From Enterovibrio norvegicus_B (GTDB lineage: Bacteria > Pseudomonadota > Gammaproteobacteria > Enterobacterales > Vibrionaceae): a stretch of 64,000 nucleotides of DNA. Both the position numbers and the translations under genes were made by a program. The DNA is taken from positions 124,001 through 188,000 of the forward strand of contig NZ_MDAG01000057.1 in NCBI RefSeq assembly GCF_002876705.1, in the 5' to 3' direction. The notes below the pieces were generated by a model that was not told the origin of the DNA, searched no databases, and saw nothing but the letters and a program-made list of their open reading frames with translations. Shown piece after piece: positions 42,224 to 50,841 of this stretch (positions are counted from its first letter, which is position 1; the number at the start of each line of letters is the position of its first letter).

Positions 42224-44179
42224 TTAACCGAGTGAAAATTTCCCCACAATGTCATTCACGCTGCGGGTGATTGACGTTAAGCCGCTTGCTTCTTTTGACA
42301 GCGTATCTGCGCCCGACGCCGTATTTTTTGCCAATGTGTTGAGTTCATCTACAGACTGGTTGATGTTCACTACGACGGCATTTTGTTCTTCAGCGGCAAC
42401 CGCGATTTGGTTGTTCATGTCACGAATGCTTGCCACGGACTCGGTAATCGACACCAATGCTTCTCGCGTTTTGTTGGCTTTCTCAGACGTATCAGAGGCT
42501 TCTTTCATGCTAACGCGCATCGAATCCACAGAGCGTTTAGATTCGCTTTGTAGACGCAATATTAGCTCTTGAATCTCTTCGGTGCTTTGCTGCGTTCTGC
42601 TTGCGAGGCTTCGCACTTCATCTGCAACCACCGCAAACCCGCGTCCTTGTTCACCAGCACGCGCTGCCTCAATCGCAGCATTCAGCGCCAGCAAGTTGGT
42701 TTGCTCTGCAATACCACGAATAACGTCTAGGATGCTTCCCACGTTCTTGGTTTCATTTTCCAAGTTCTCAATGATTTCACTCACATCACCCATGTTCGTC
42801 ACCAAAGAGTCGATACTGGCGCGGGTCTGATCAAGCACGGTTTGGCCTTGGTGAGCATGGCTGTCTGCTTGATTGGCTAATTCTGATGCTTGTTGCGCGT
42901 TTTGAGAAATGTTGTCCACGGTCTGCGTGAGTTCATGCATGGCTTCTGAGGTTTGACCTAGCTGATTTGCCTGAGCCTCTGAGTTGTTTGCGGTGTCTTT
43001 TGTTACGTCAACCAAGGTATTCGAGGCCCCGCTCAAGGTGTTGAGAGATGTCCTTAACTGGGTGACGATGTCGCGTAAGTTTGTACTCATGTCTCCCATG
43101 GCAGCATAAATACCCGTGGCATTTTTCTTGTTTGAAAAATCTTGTGTGAGGTCGCCTTGTGCAATGTTACGCGCCATGTTTTCAATGTTTCGCGGTTCGC
43201 CCCCAATCGGCATACGGATCGCTTTCGCTACCATGATGCTAAGGATAATCCCCACAACTATGGCAATGGCTGATGCGATCATGACAAATTGAACAGCGGC
43301 TTCGCTGTCACTTTGAGCCTCAGGGCCAAGGGTATCCTGTGAACTTCGGATAGACGCTTTAAAATCACTTAAATTGGTGGTCACTTGAGGACCAATCACA
43401 TCCAAGGTGTTTGAAATGCGATCGTTGCGCTTAGTAATGATATCTGCGGTGCCTTTAAGCGCAGAAATATACGTGCGGTGTGCTTTTGAGAATGCTTCAG
43501 AACGTTGAATATCAGCTTGAGATATAGAAATGCGCTTCAGAGAACTGAGAGGCACGAGAAGGTTGTTCAGTTCCGATAATGAACGTTTTAGGTCTGCTTC
43601 CGAATTACTGATCAGGAATTTCGCCGCAAACAATCGACCGAGCAGAAGCTTCTCTTGGATCTGTGAAGCATAGTAAAGCGGTTCAACGCTGCCCATGAGT
43701 TCAGCGTCTTTGATCACTTCTGTCATGATTTGGCGCATTTTAAGGCCATTAGGATCAAGTTGGCTTGAGACGATCGCATTTCGGTCTTGAAAATCTTTCA
43801 CTACCAATGGAAACGTTTGGCTGTATGTTTGCAGCAGTTTCTTTGATTCTTCGAGCTCACGAATACGATCGGGGGCTGTCTCATGAGAAAGGATAGAGTC
43901 AATGAGTGTGTCTATACGGACCATATCCGCTTGAACTTTCTCGACCTGAGCGGCGTCTTGATTCTTTAAGAACTTCAATACGCCAAGTCGGGCACTCAAT
44001 AAGGTAGATTGTGCTTCGCTAGCTTCATTGGAGCTACGCGCAAGCCCACGGTAGTCGGTAAAGTTCTTGTACCCTTCAGAAAGCCCGCTATAGCCAATAA
44101 CAGACACCACGAGTAGCAAGGCAAGGACAGCAGCGAACGAAATCGTTAACTGTTGCCCCAGTCTTAAGTTACTTAGCAT
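42224..44179 (-). CDS. Methyl-accepting chemotaxis protein
   Basis: A 651-residue membrane chemoreceptor. The first membrane helix is at about residues 10-32 (TISFAAVLALLLVVSVIGY), followed by a helical periplasmic sensor domain of roughly 270 residues. The second helix (FVMIASAIAIVVGIILSIMV) leads into a HAMP region and the coiled-coil signalling domain with hairpin tip NAAIEAARAGEQGRGFAVVADEVRSLA. No C-terminal CheR/CheB pentapeptide is seen. I start at MLSNLRLGQQL, which has GGGGAG upstream. The ligand is unknown; it is next to inositol genes, but it has its own transcription unit. Confidence 0.92.
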   Translation of the reverse strand: MLSNLRLGQQLTISFAAVLALLLVVSVIGYSGLSEGYKNFTDYRGLARSSNEASEAQSTLLSARLGVLKFLKNQDAAQVEKVQADMVRIDTLIDSILSHETAPDRIRELEESKKLLQTYSQTFPLVVKDFQDRNAIVSSQLDPNGLKMRQIMTEVIKDAELMGSVEPLYYASQIQEKLLLGRLFAAKFLISNSEADLKRSLSELNNLLVPLSSLKRISISQADIQRSEAFSKAHRTYISALKGTADIITKRNDRISNTLDVIGPQVTTNLSDFKASIRSSQDTLGPEAQSDSEAAVQFVMIASAIAIVVGIILSIMVAKAIRMPIGGEPRNIENMARNIAQGDLTQDFSNKKNATGIYAAMGDMSTNLRDIVTQLRTSLNTLSGASNTLVDVTKDTANNSEAQANQLGQTSEAMHELTQTVDNISQNAQQASELANQADSHAHQGQTVLDQTRASIDSLVTNMGDVSEIIENLENETKNVGSILDVIRGIAEQTNLLALNAAIEAARAGEQGRGFAVVADEVRSLASRTQQSTEEIQELILRLQSESKRSVDSMRVSMKEASDTSEKANKTREALVSITESVASIRDMNNQIAVAAEEQNAVVVNINQSVDELNTLAKNTASGADTLSKEASGLTSITRSVNDIVGKFSLG

Positions 44180-44931
44180 TGATACTTCTCCCCACAAAAA
44201 TCCAATCATTAAGAAAAATAATTAATCTATTAACAATTAGCTCAAAAATGAGTCATTCACCATGCCAGTCCTTTAATTTCGCGGGGTGTAGCGGGGTATG
44301 TCTAGATTTATTGATATGCAGAATGGCCTTATCGCTACTCTTGTCGCGACATAGAAAAACTATAAACTACTGTTTTATTTCCACTTTAACTTTAGGTTGT
44401 TGATCTGATGGTTATATGGCAAACAAATGACATGACTAAATTGGTTGATGGTGAGGATGTTGGATGATTGAACAGTCATACGCATGTTGTCTAAAGTGAG
44501 TTTGGCATTTCGCTCTTCCTTCATGTTACAACGTCGCATTTTTTTGGGCGGCTTTGCATTTTAGTGCTCGAATTTCAAACAAAATGCCCATGTCGACATA
44601 CCTAACTTTAATGATTAAGCGATCACCTCTTTCCATTCTTATCTCATCTTATTGATCATGAAAAAATCAAACTCATCTGAAAATTTCTCATTCGTTGGCG
44701 TGATTAATCAATTAACTTCGTGGTCATAACTTGTCAGAAAGTGTCTTGTCATTAATTCTTTCGTCGCAACTGAGACAAAAGAAGAGTTAGTAATCTCTAA
44801 TATTGGACTTTCTTACTTTTAAATATGTTTGTTGTAAATATTTGGAAGGACAGAACGATTACACGTTTTATTCAAACATCACGCTATTACGGATGAACGT
44901 AATGCAGTCTCTATCTAAAGGGTTTTAGATT
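44180..44931. other. Non-coding divergent region between the chemoreceptor and first RTX gene
   Basis: About 750 bases with low GC content and no convincing ORF on either strand. It should carry promoters for both flanking genes. I could not fix any -35/-10 pair, sigma-54 or sigma-28 site with confidence. GCGGGGTGTAGCGGGGTATG (44280-44299) is a short direct repeat of GCGGGGT. Confidence 0.5.
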
Positions 44932-46728
44932 ATGCGTAAATTAGTCAGCTTATTTTCATGGATAACGGGTTTATTCATGATGCTTTCCCTCGGCAACAGT
45001 GCGTTAGCAAGTGAAGGCCCTGAAGGTTGTATTGTGAGCCTTGAAACGGGTGCTGAATATTGTTTGCCTGTGGGTAAACGTTCAGGCTATTCATTACCAA
45101 GCTGGATTCGTTCTCATGAAGTTTATGTGCAAGCAGAAGAAGGTACCGCAGTGATGTTGTCTGACTGGGACAACTTGTCTTATAACCGTCTCGCAGTATT
45201 TGAAGGCACAACAACGAACAGTGAACTAACGAATGTTCGAGCTTACAACGGTCAAAACCTCGACTTTTCTGCGCCGCGTTCAATGCGCGTTGTCGCTAGT
45301 AACAAAAAATTGGGCTGTATTGTGAGCAAGCAAACTGGCGATAAGTATTGTCTGCCTGTTGGTAAACGCTCTGGCTATTCGCTACCAAGCTGGATTTACG
45401 CGCATGAAGTTTACGTGCAAGCGTCTGAAGGTACCGGCGTAATGTTGTCTGATTGGGACAATTTGTCATACAACCGTCTTGCCGTGTTCTCTGGCACTGT
45501 TGAAAACAACAAAATGACAAATGTTCGTGCTTACAACGGGCAAAACCTCGATTTCTCATCCCCACGTTCAATGCGCGTTGTTGCGAATAGTGCACCTTTG
45601 GGCTGTATCGTCAGTCTAGAAACAGGTGAAAGATACTGCCTACCTGTAGGTCAGCGCTCAGGTTACTCGCTACCGAGCTGGATCAAATCGCACGAAGTGT
45701 ATGTTGAGCCGTCTGAAGGTACTGCGGTAATGCTCTCCGATTGGGATAACCTTTCTTACAATCGTTTAGGCATTTTTAACTGCGCGACACCGAACCGTCA
45801 GCTAGAAAATGTGAAAGCACGTAACGGCCAAAACCTCGATTTTTCTACCCCTCGCTCAATGCGCGTCATTGCGGGTACCACAGCTTCTGATCAGGTGATC
45901 AACGGTACGGCAGGTGATGATGTGCTATATGGTTGTTCGGGCAATGACACTATCACTGGCTTTAATGGTGACGACACCATTTACGGTGGTGCTGGTAATG
46001 ACACCATCAATGGTAGCAATGGTGATGACGTCCTCCATGGTGGTTCGGGCAACGATAAGTTGTTTGGCGCGGGTGGCAATGATGCGCTTTACGGTGATGC
46101 GGGTAACGATGTCCTCCAAGCTGGTTACGACGATGACATTGTGATGGATGGTGGCACGGGTCTCGACCTTTACATTGGCAGTGAAGGCAACGACACCATG
46201 TTCTTTGACCAAGAGGACTTTTCGAATGAAGCGTTCCTCACCCAAAATGGCAATGTCTACACGGGCGATCGCGGCTTTGATAAATTGATTGTTAACAGTG
46301 ATGCAAACATCGATTTTTCCGGTCACTCTTTTTTCCAGAACGGTCAAAATCCCGGCGTAAAAGTGATTGCTCAAGTTGAAGCTGTCGTGGCGAATGCGGG
46401 CAATCAAGTGGTGACTATCAATGCCAACTCGATTTTCTCACAATCTGATGATATTCAGACCGAGACAAACGTTAATCCAGGTGACTGGAAAGGCTTTGTT
46501 TCTTACTTGGGTTCGGGCAATGACACGCTGAATGTAGAAACGGGTATCTGGCAATACGATGCAAGTGCTTCTGCGTCAGTCACTTTGTCAAACGCCATGA
46601 TCGAATTCATGGGGCTGAATTTTGCCCAAGTGACAGAGTTACGTCCTTACGTTTTCACTTACGCAGACAAAAAGATCACCGTTTGGACGGATGCGGAAAC
46701 CATTCAAGCAAACGGCAATAACATCTAG
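44932..46728 (+). CDS. RTX-repeat protein 1 with Sec signal peptide and three 96-residue modules
   Basis: A 598-residue protein. Residues 1-26 form a Sec signal peptide (cut after SALA). Residues 32-318 hold three modules that repeat with an exact period of 96 residues, each with GCIVS...YCLPVG, SGYSLPSWI, VMLSDWDNLSYNRL and NGQNLDFS.PRSMRV; the paired Cys may form a disulfide. The modules loosely recall beta/gamma-crystallin domains, but I cannot assign them. Residues 324-410 are calcium-binding RTX nonapeptides (GGAGNDTI type). The last ~190 residues resemble the C-termini of the two RTX proteins downstream. A Sec signal on an RTX protein is unusual. A strong terminator follows. Confidence 0.85.
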   Translation: MRKLVSLFSWITGLFMMLSLGNSALASEGPEGCIVSLETGAEYCLPVGKRSGYSLPSWIRSHEVYVQAEEGTAVMLSDWDNLSYNRLAVFEGTTTNSELTNVRAYNGQNLDFSAPRSMRVVASNKKLGCIVSKQTGDKYCLPVGKRSGYSLPSWIYAHEVYVQASEGTGVMLSDWDNLSYNRLAVFSGTVENNKMTNVRAYNGQNLDFSSPRSMRVVANSAPLGCIVSLETGERYCLPVGQRSGYSLPSWIKSHEVYVEPSEGTAVMLSDWDNLSYNRLGIFNCATPNRQLENVKARNGQNLDFSTPRSMRVIAGTTASDQVINGTAGDDVLYGCSGNDTITGFNGDDTIYGGAGNDTINGSNGDDVLHGGSGNDKLFGAGGNDALYGDAGNDVLQAGYDDDIVMDGGTGLDLYIGSEGNDTMFFDQEDFSNEAFLTQNGNVYTGDRGFDKLIVNSDANIDFSGHSFFQNGQNPGVKVIAQVEAVVANAGNQVVTINANSIFSQSDDIQTETNVNPGDWKGFVSYLGSGNDTLNVETGIWQYDASASASVTLSNAMIEFMGLNFAQVTELRPYVFTYADKKITVWTDAETIQANGNNI

Positions 46729-46749
46729 TATTTCGAGTTAGCGAATATC

Positions 46750-46779
46750 GCCCAACACGGTCTCGTGTTGGGCTTTTTT
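46750..46779 (+). terminator. Terminator after RTX gene 1
   Basis: GCCCAACACG-GTCT-CGTGTTGGGC followed by six T. Confidence 0.95.
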
Positions 46780-47375
46780 GTTTCTAGCGCAGAGCATCTC
46801 GTCTTATTGGCTTTTTGTGGTGATGGGCCTCGATAATTGTAAAGTTTTGACTAAATTTCTAGTCGTCTATTGTAAGGGTAGTGGCTAAATGGCTTAAAAA
46901 TAATAGGGAAAAAGAAGTATGAGTAAGGTGCTAAGGTGGGCAAGTTTGTATATTTAATTGGCGTAAAGTGATTTAAATTAGAACATTATAATATTTGGTT
47001 TTATCTCTCATTATTCTGGTGTTTTGTGGCGGGTGATAAAAGAATTTGATTTAAATGCATCACTGGTGATTCGTCTGTTAAATATTTGATTCATTCTTTA
47101 GTGGTACTTTAGATCGGTTCTTGCTCATTAGAATATGATCAATGAATTAGACCCTATCGCTGAGATTCCGCTGAACATCCTCTCTGGCTATTGTGCCGTT
47201 CCTCCACTTCATCAAAACTGGGTTCACTAAAGAAGCGTTCAATTTTACACCTCTCTTAAATGAGACGTGAAATGATAGATAAGTTCAGGTCGCATAAGCA
47301 GTGTGATGTCGGTGGGTGATAACCACCTCTTGCTTTTTGACCAAATGAACACAGTCGAAAATAGAGGATGAAGTG
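46780..47375. other. AT-rich non-coding region upstream of RTX gene 2
   Basis: Nearly 600 bases with no supported gene. It is clearly richer in A and T than the flanking coding DNA. It should contain the promoter of RTX gene 2, but no site was fixed. GAGGA lies seven bases before the ATG at 47376. Confidence 0.5.
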
Positions 47376-50153
47376 ATGTCGAAGATTACAGGGACTAGCG
47401 GTTCAGATTTTTTGTACGGTTCAGGCGCATCTGGCGAGAATCTCCTAATGAATGGTGATTTTGAAGCATGGGGTGACGATGGCAACAGAAAATGGGGATT
47501 GTTTGCTGACAATCAAGTTGCTGGTTGGTACACACCGGGCAGCATGTCAATTGAGCTTCAACAGGGCTCTTTCGGTGGCACGCCATACACACCTTCTAAC
47601 AACACTGTTCTAGAGCTTGATTCAACCGGTAATACATGGGTTCAACAAGACATTGACGTGACGGAACTGGCAGAAGATGGCGACGTTTCTTTAAGCCTGT
47701 CTTTTGACTATGCAAACCGCTACAAAGGCGACAACCACGCGACGAGCCAATTCGAAGTGAAGGTGATGGATAACGAAGGCAACGTGCTTTACAGCAAGTA
47801 CTTCGACAACACCCAATCTAATGAAAGCTACCAAAATTTTGAGGTCGATTTCTCTGTTCCTGCTGGCACAGATGGCATTTCACTTCGCTTTGAAGGTAAA
47901 GGCCAATCTGACAGCTACGGCGCATTGATCGACAACGTATCAGTGTCTCAATCTGAAACGGGCGATCTTAACGACATCATCAACGGCCTGGAAGGTAACG
48001 ACACGATTCACGGTGGTGAGGGTGACGATACGCTCATCGGCGGCAATGGCGACGATACCATCGAAGGTGGTGAAGGTGCTGACACAATTTACGGTAACGA
48101 CGGTGTGCACGGTAACGGTGCACGTGAACTACTGATCAATGGTGATTTTGAAGATTGGGGTGATAACGCAGGCAACAAGTGGGGCTTGTTCCATGATCAC
48201 CAAGTGACGGGTTGGTATACACCTGGCACTAACCTGATTGAACTTCAACAAGGCCAATTCGGTGGCACGCCAGAAAATAGTTCTTCAAACACTGTGCTGG
48301 AACTAGACAGCCACAGAAATACGTGGGTTCAACAAGACGTTAATGTTCAAGGTTTGTCTTCAGACGGTGATGCGGTTCTTGAGCTTTCTTTTGATTACGC
48401 AAACCGTTACCGCGGCAGCGACACATCAACCAGCCAGTTTGAAGTAAAAGTCTTCGACCAAGAAGGCAAAGTCATTTACAGCCAGTACTTCGACAACACC
48501 CAATCGAACGACCACTACGAGTCATTCACGGCAGATGTTGTTGTGCCACAAGGTGTGGACTTCATCTCTATCCGTTTTGAAGCGGAAGGCCGCTCAGACA
48601 GCTACGGTGCGCTGATTGACAATGTGTCACTTCAACAGAAAGTGAACAACGAAACAGACAACGACACCATCAATGGCGGCGCGGGTAACGATACTATCTA
48701 CGGCGAACACGGTGATGATGTTATTGACGGCGGTACAGGCGATGACACCATTTTTGGTGGTACTGAGTTAAGCCAAACATTCGACCTACGTCATCAAGAT
48801 GGCGCAACCATCTACGACGTTAAAGGTGAAGGTACTGTCACCATCAACGTGAGTGATTTCACGCACAGCGCAGCGTACAACAACAGCATTGGCTACTACG
48901 TGATTGATGAAAACGGCAACGTTGTTCGTGCAGCCGTTATCGCTGATAACGTGAAGAACATTTCTGAACTGTCTGTTGATATCGATGTGTCTGGCGGTGA
49001 GTCATTCGGCATGTTCCTTATCCCTAACGGCGACCGCGCAGGTTTTGATGTGGGTGAAGTGACGCTGAACTTGTCCGGGACTAGCTCAACCGTTTCACAA
49101 GGTTCAAGCAGCTCTGTTGTTTATGTGGCGAATGCTGCTGAAAACGGCGACGGTAAAGACCACGAAACGGTTAATGGCAACACATCTGGCTGGGAAGATT
49201 TGTGGAACCTAGGTGACCGTGATTTCAACGACACCACATTCACTATTACTGTTTCTCAAGAGCAGAATTTTAGCGACAACGACACCATCAACGGCGGTGA
49301 AGGTAACGACTACATCCACGGTGGTGATGGCGATGACCTGATCAGCGGTGATGAAGGCGATGACAACCTGATTGGTGGTAAAGGCGACGATACCATCTAC
49401 GGTGGTGCGGGCGATGACGTTATCAACGGTAGCCAAGGTGATGACATTATTTACGGCGGTGACGGCGATGACAAACTGTTCGGTGCGAGCGGTGATGATT
49501 CATTGTACGGCGGTGCAGGTAATGATGTACTTCAAGCAGGTTTTGAAGATGACATCATCATGGACGGCGGTGAAGACCAAGATCTTTACATTGGTAGTGA
49601 AGGTAATGACACCATGATCTTCGACCAAGATGACTTCACCGATGCTGATTTCTTAGCCGAGCACAATACCATTTATGTGGGTGACCGTGGCTTTGACAAG
49701 ATCTTGGTTGATGGCGACGCAAACATCGACTTCTCTGGTAAGTCATATGGCGTAACGTCAGGACCTAAGCCAATTGCACAGGTTGAAGCTGTTGTTGCTT
49801 CGGGTGAAGGTGATCAGACGGTGACGGTTAACGCATTTGCGATTCAAGCGCAATCAGATAACTTCCAAACCACTACTAACGTAGATCCAGGTGATTGGGA
49901 TGGCTTTGTCGCTTACTTAGGTGAGGGTAACGACACCTTTAACCTTGAAGCGTTGAACTGGAACTATGATGCAGATGCACCAATCTCTGCGGAGCTTTCT
50001 GCCGACCAGATTGCCTTCTTAGGATTGAATGACACGCAGGTAGGAGAGTTAGATGCATATGTGTTTACTCGCTCTTCAGGCGCATCAATCACAATTTGGA
50101 CAGATGCTGAGAATTTCTTACAAGACGGTGATGACATTTTCAGCCTAACTTAA
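47376..50153 (+). CDS. RTX-repeat protein 2 with two jelly-roll-like modules and a DUF4114-like domain
   Basis: A 925-residue acidic protein without a Sec signal, as expected for type I secretion. It contains two ~175-residue modules with a period of 229 residues (NGDFE.WG...GWYTPG...IELQQG.FGGTP...VLELDS..NTWVQQD...SYGALIDNVS), which look like beta-sandwich ligand-binding domains. After RTX repeats comes a segment ending WEDLWNLGDRDFNDTTF, a DUF4114 signature. Then a second RTX block and a ~190-residue C-terminal domain nearly identical to that of RTX protein 3. It may be a secreted adhesin or surface protein. No type I exporter genes are in the window. Confidence 0.85.
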   Translation: MSKITGTSGSDFLYGSGASGENLLMNGDFEAWGDDGNRKWGLFADNQVAGWYTPGSMSIELQQGSFGGTPYTPSNNTVLELDSTGNTWVQQDIDVTELAEDGDVSLSLSFDYANRYKGDNHATSQFEVKVMDNEGNVLYSKYFDNTQSNESYQNFEVDFSVPAGTDGISLRFEGKGQSDSYGALIDNVSVSQSETGDLNDIINGLEGNDTIHGGEGDDTLIGGNGDDTIEGGEGADTIYGNDGVHGNGARELLINGDFEDWGDNAGNKWGLFHDHQVTGWYTPGTNLIELQQGQFGGTPENSSSNTVLELDSHRNTWVQQDVNVQGLSSDGDAVLELSFDYANRYRGSDTSTSQFEVKVFDQEGKVIYSQYFDNTQSNDHYESFTADVVVPQGVDFISIRFEAEGRSDSYGALIDNVSLQQKVNNETDNDTINGGAGNDTIYGEHGDDVIDGGTGDDTIFGGTELSQTFDLRHQDGATIYDVKGEGTVTINVSDFTHSAAYNNSIGYYVIDENGNVVRAAVIADNVKNISELSVDIDVSGGESFGMFLIPNGDRAGFDVGEVTLNLSGTSSTVSQGSSSSVVYVANAAENGDGKDHETVNGNTSGWEDLWNLGDRDFNDTTFTITVSQEQNFSDNDTINGGEGNDYIHGGDGDDLISGDEGDDNLIGGKGDDTIYGGAGDDVINGSQGDDIIYGGDGDDKLFGASGDDSLYGGAGNDVLQAGFEDDIIMDGGEDQDLYIGSEGNDTMIFDQDDFTDADFLAEHNTIYVGDRGFDKILVDGDANIDFSGKSYGVTSGPKPIAQVEAVVASGEGDQTVTVNAFAIQAQSDNFQTTTNVDPGDWDGFVAYLGEGNDTFNLEALNWNYDADAPISAELSADQIAFLGLNDTQVGELDAYVFTRSSGASITIWTDAENFLQDGDDIFSLT
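49272..50141 (+). repeat. Duplicated C-terminal coding segment, copy A
   Basis: This ~870-base stretch matches 52612-53481 with a constant offset of 3340 bases at both ends, so there is no net insertion or deletion. It codes for the last RTX block and the shared C-terminal domain. Sampled stretches differ mainly at third codon positions, which suggests recent duplication or gene conversion with protein-level constraint. Confidence 0.85.
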
Positions 50154-50173
50154 TCGGTTAGAGAATACGTGTG

Positions 50174-50202
50174 AAAAGCCTGGCCAAGTGCCGGGCTTTT
50201 TT
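50174..50202 (+). terminator. Terminator after RTX gene 2
   Basis: AAGCCTGGC-CAAGT-GCCGGGCTT with one T-G wobble pair, followed by a T run. Confidence 0.88.
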
Positions 50203-50841
50203 ATTTTTGTTGTTTTATGTTTTATATAGGCATGCCATGCCGTTAAGTGCAATCTAGTTAATTGTTGTTTTCTTGTTTGCCTCTGAGTTTTACAGAATGA
50301 CGTACTATAATATGTGGGTGAAAACTACATCCTGATTAATACGAGGCTGGCGCGGGCAATGTTTAGTGTCTTGTTTTGCGAATCCAGTAACTTGCTAATA
50401 TATAATGTATTAATCTGGCCATGGCTTATCCATTGCTCCCTCTCAGCTCTATTTCCTGTCCATGTTTCATTCCTCTATTATCCAATTTTTTGATGATCTA
50501 ACGAATAATCTATTGTTGGTGGCTGAGCACTCTGTGTCAGTTATCTATGCAGTGTGCCGATATAATGTATTAAATTGATACTTTACTCATAAGTGTATTG
50601 GTACTTCATTACTTAACCTGTGAGATCTTATTAATTCAAGCAACTGACTTTGCTATGAACATGCCCTATACCCATTGTTTAAGTGTGTCTTATCTATAAA
50701 ACTGATGTCACAGCAAGCGTGGTTCGAATGTTAGTTATCCCAAATGTAAGTGCTGCCTGTAAGCGGAATTACGTATTAAGGATGTATTACTGCCATTCGT
50801 TAGTGCTCATAAAATAGACAGACAAACAGAGGAAAAAGGGA
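50203..50841. other. AT-rich non-coding region upstream of RTX gene 3
   Basis: About 640 bases without a supported gene. TATAATGTATTAAT-like words occur at 50400 and 50561 (ATATAATGTATTAA twice), which may be -10 regions or a short direct repeat. The ribosome site GAGGAAAAAGG precedes the ATG at 50842. Confidence 0.5.

Noticed and set aside
45925..46407. Long antisense ORFs opposite RTX repeats (also near 49209-49436 and 52528-52815)
   Set aside because: They are shadows of the repetitive Gly/Asp codons of the RTX nonapeptides, with low-complexity translations rich in Val, Ala and Thr.
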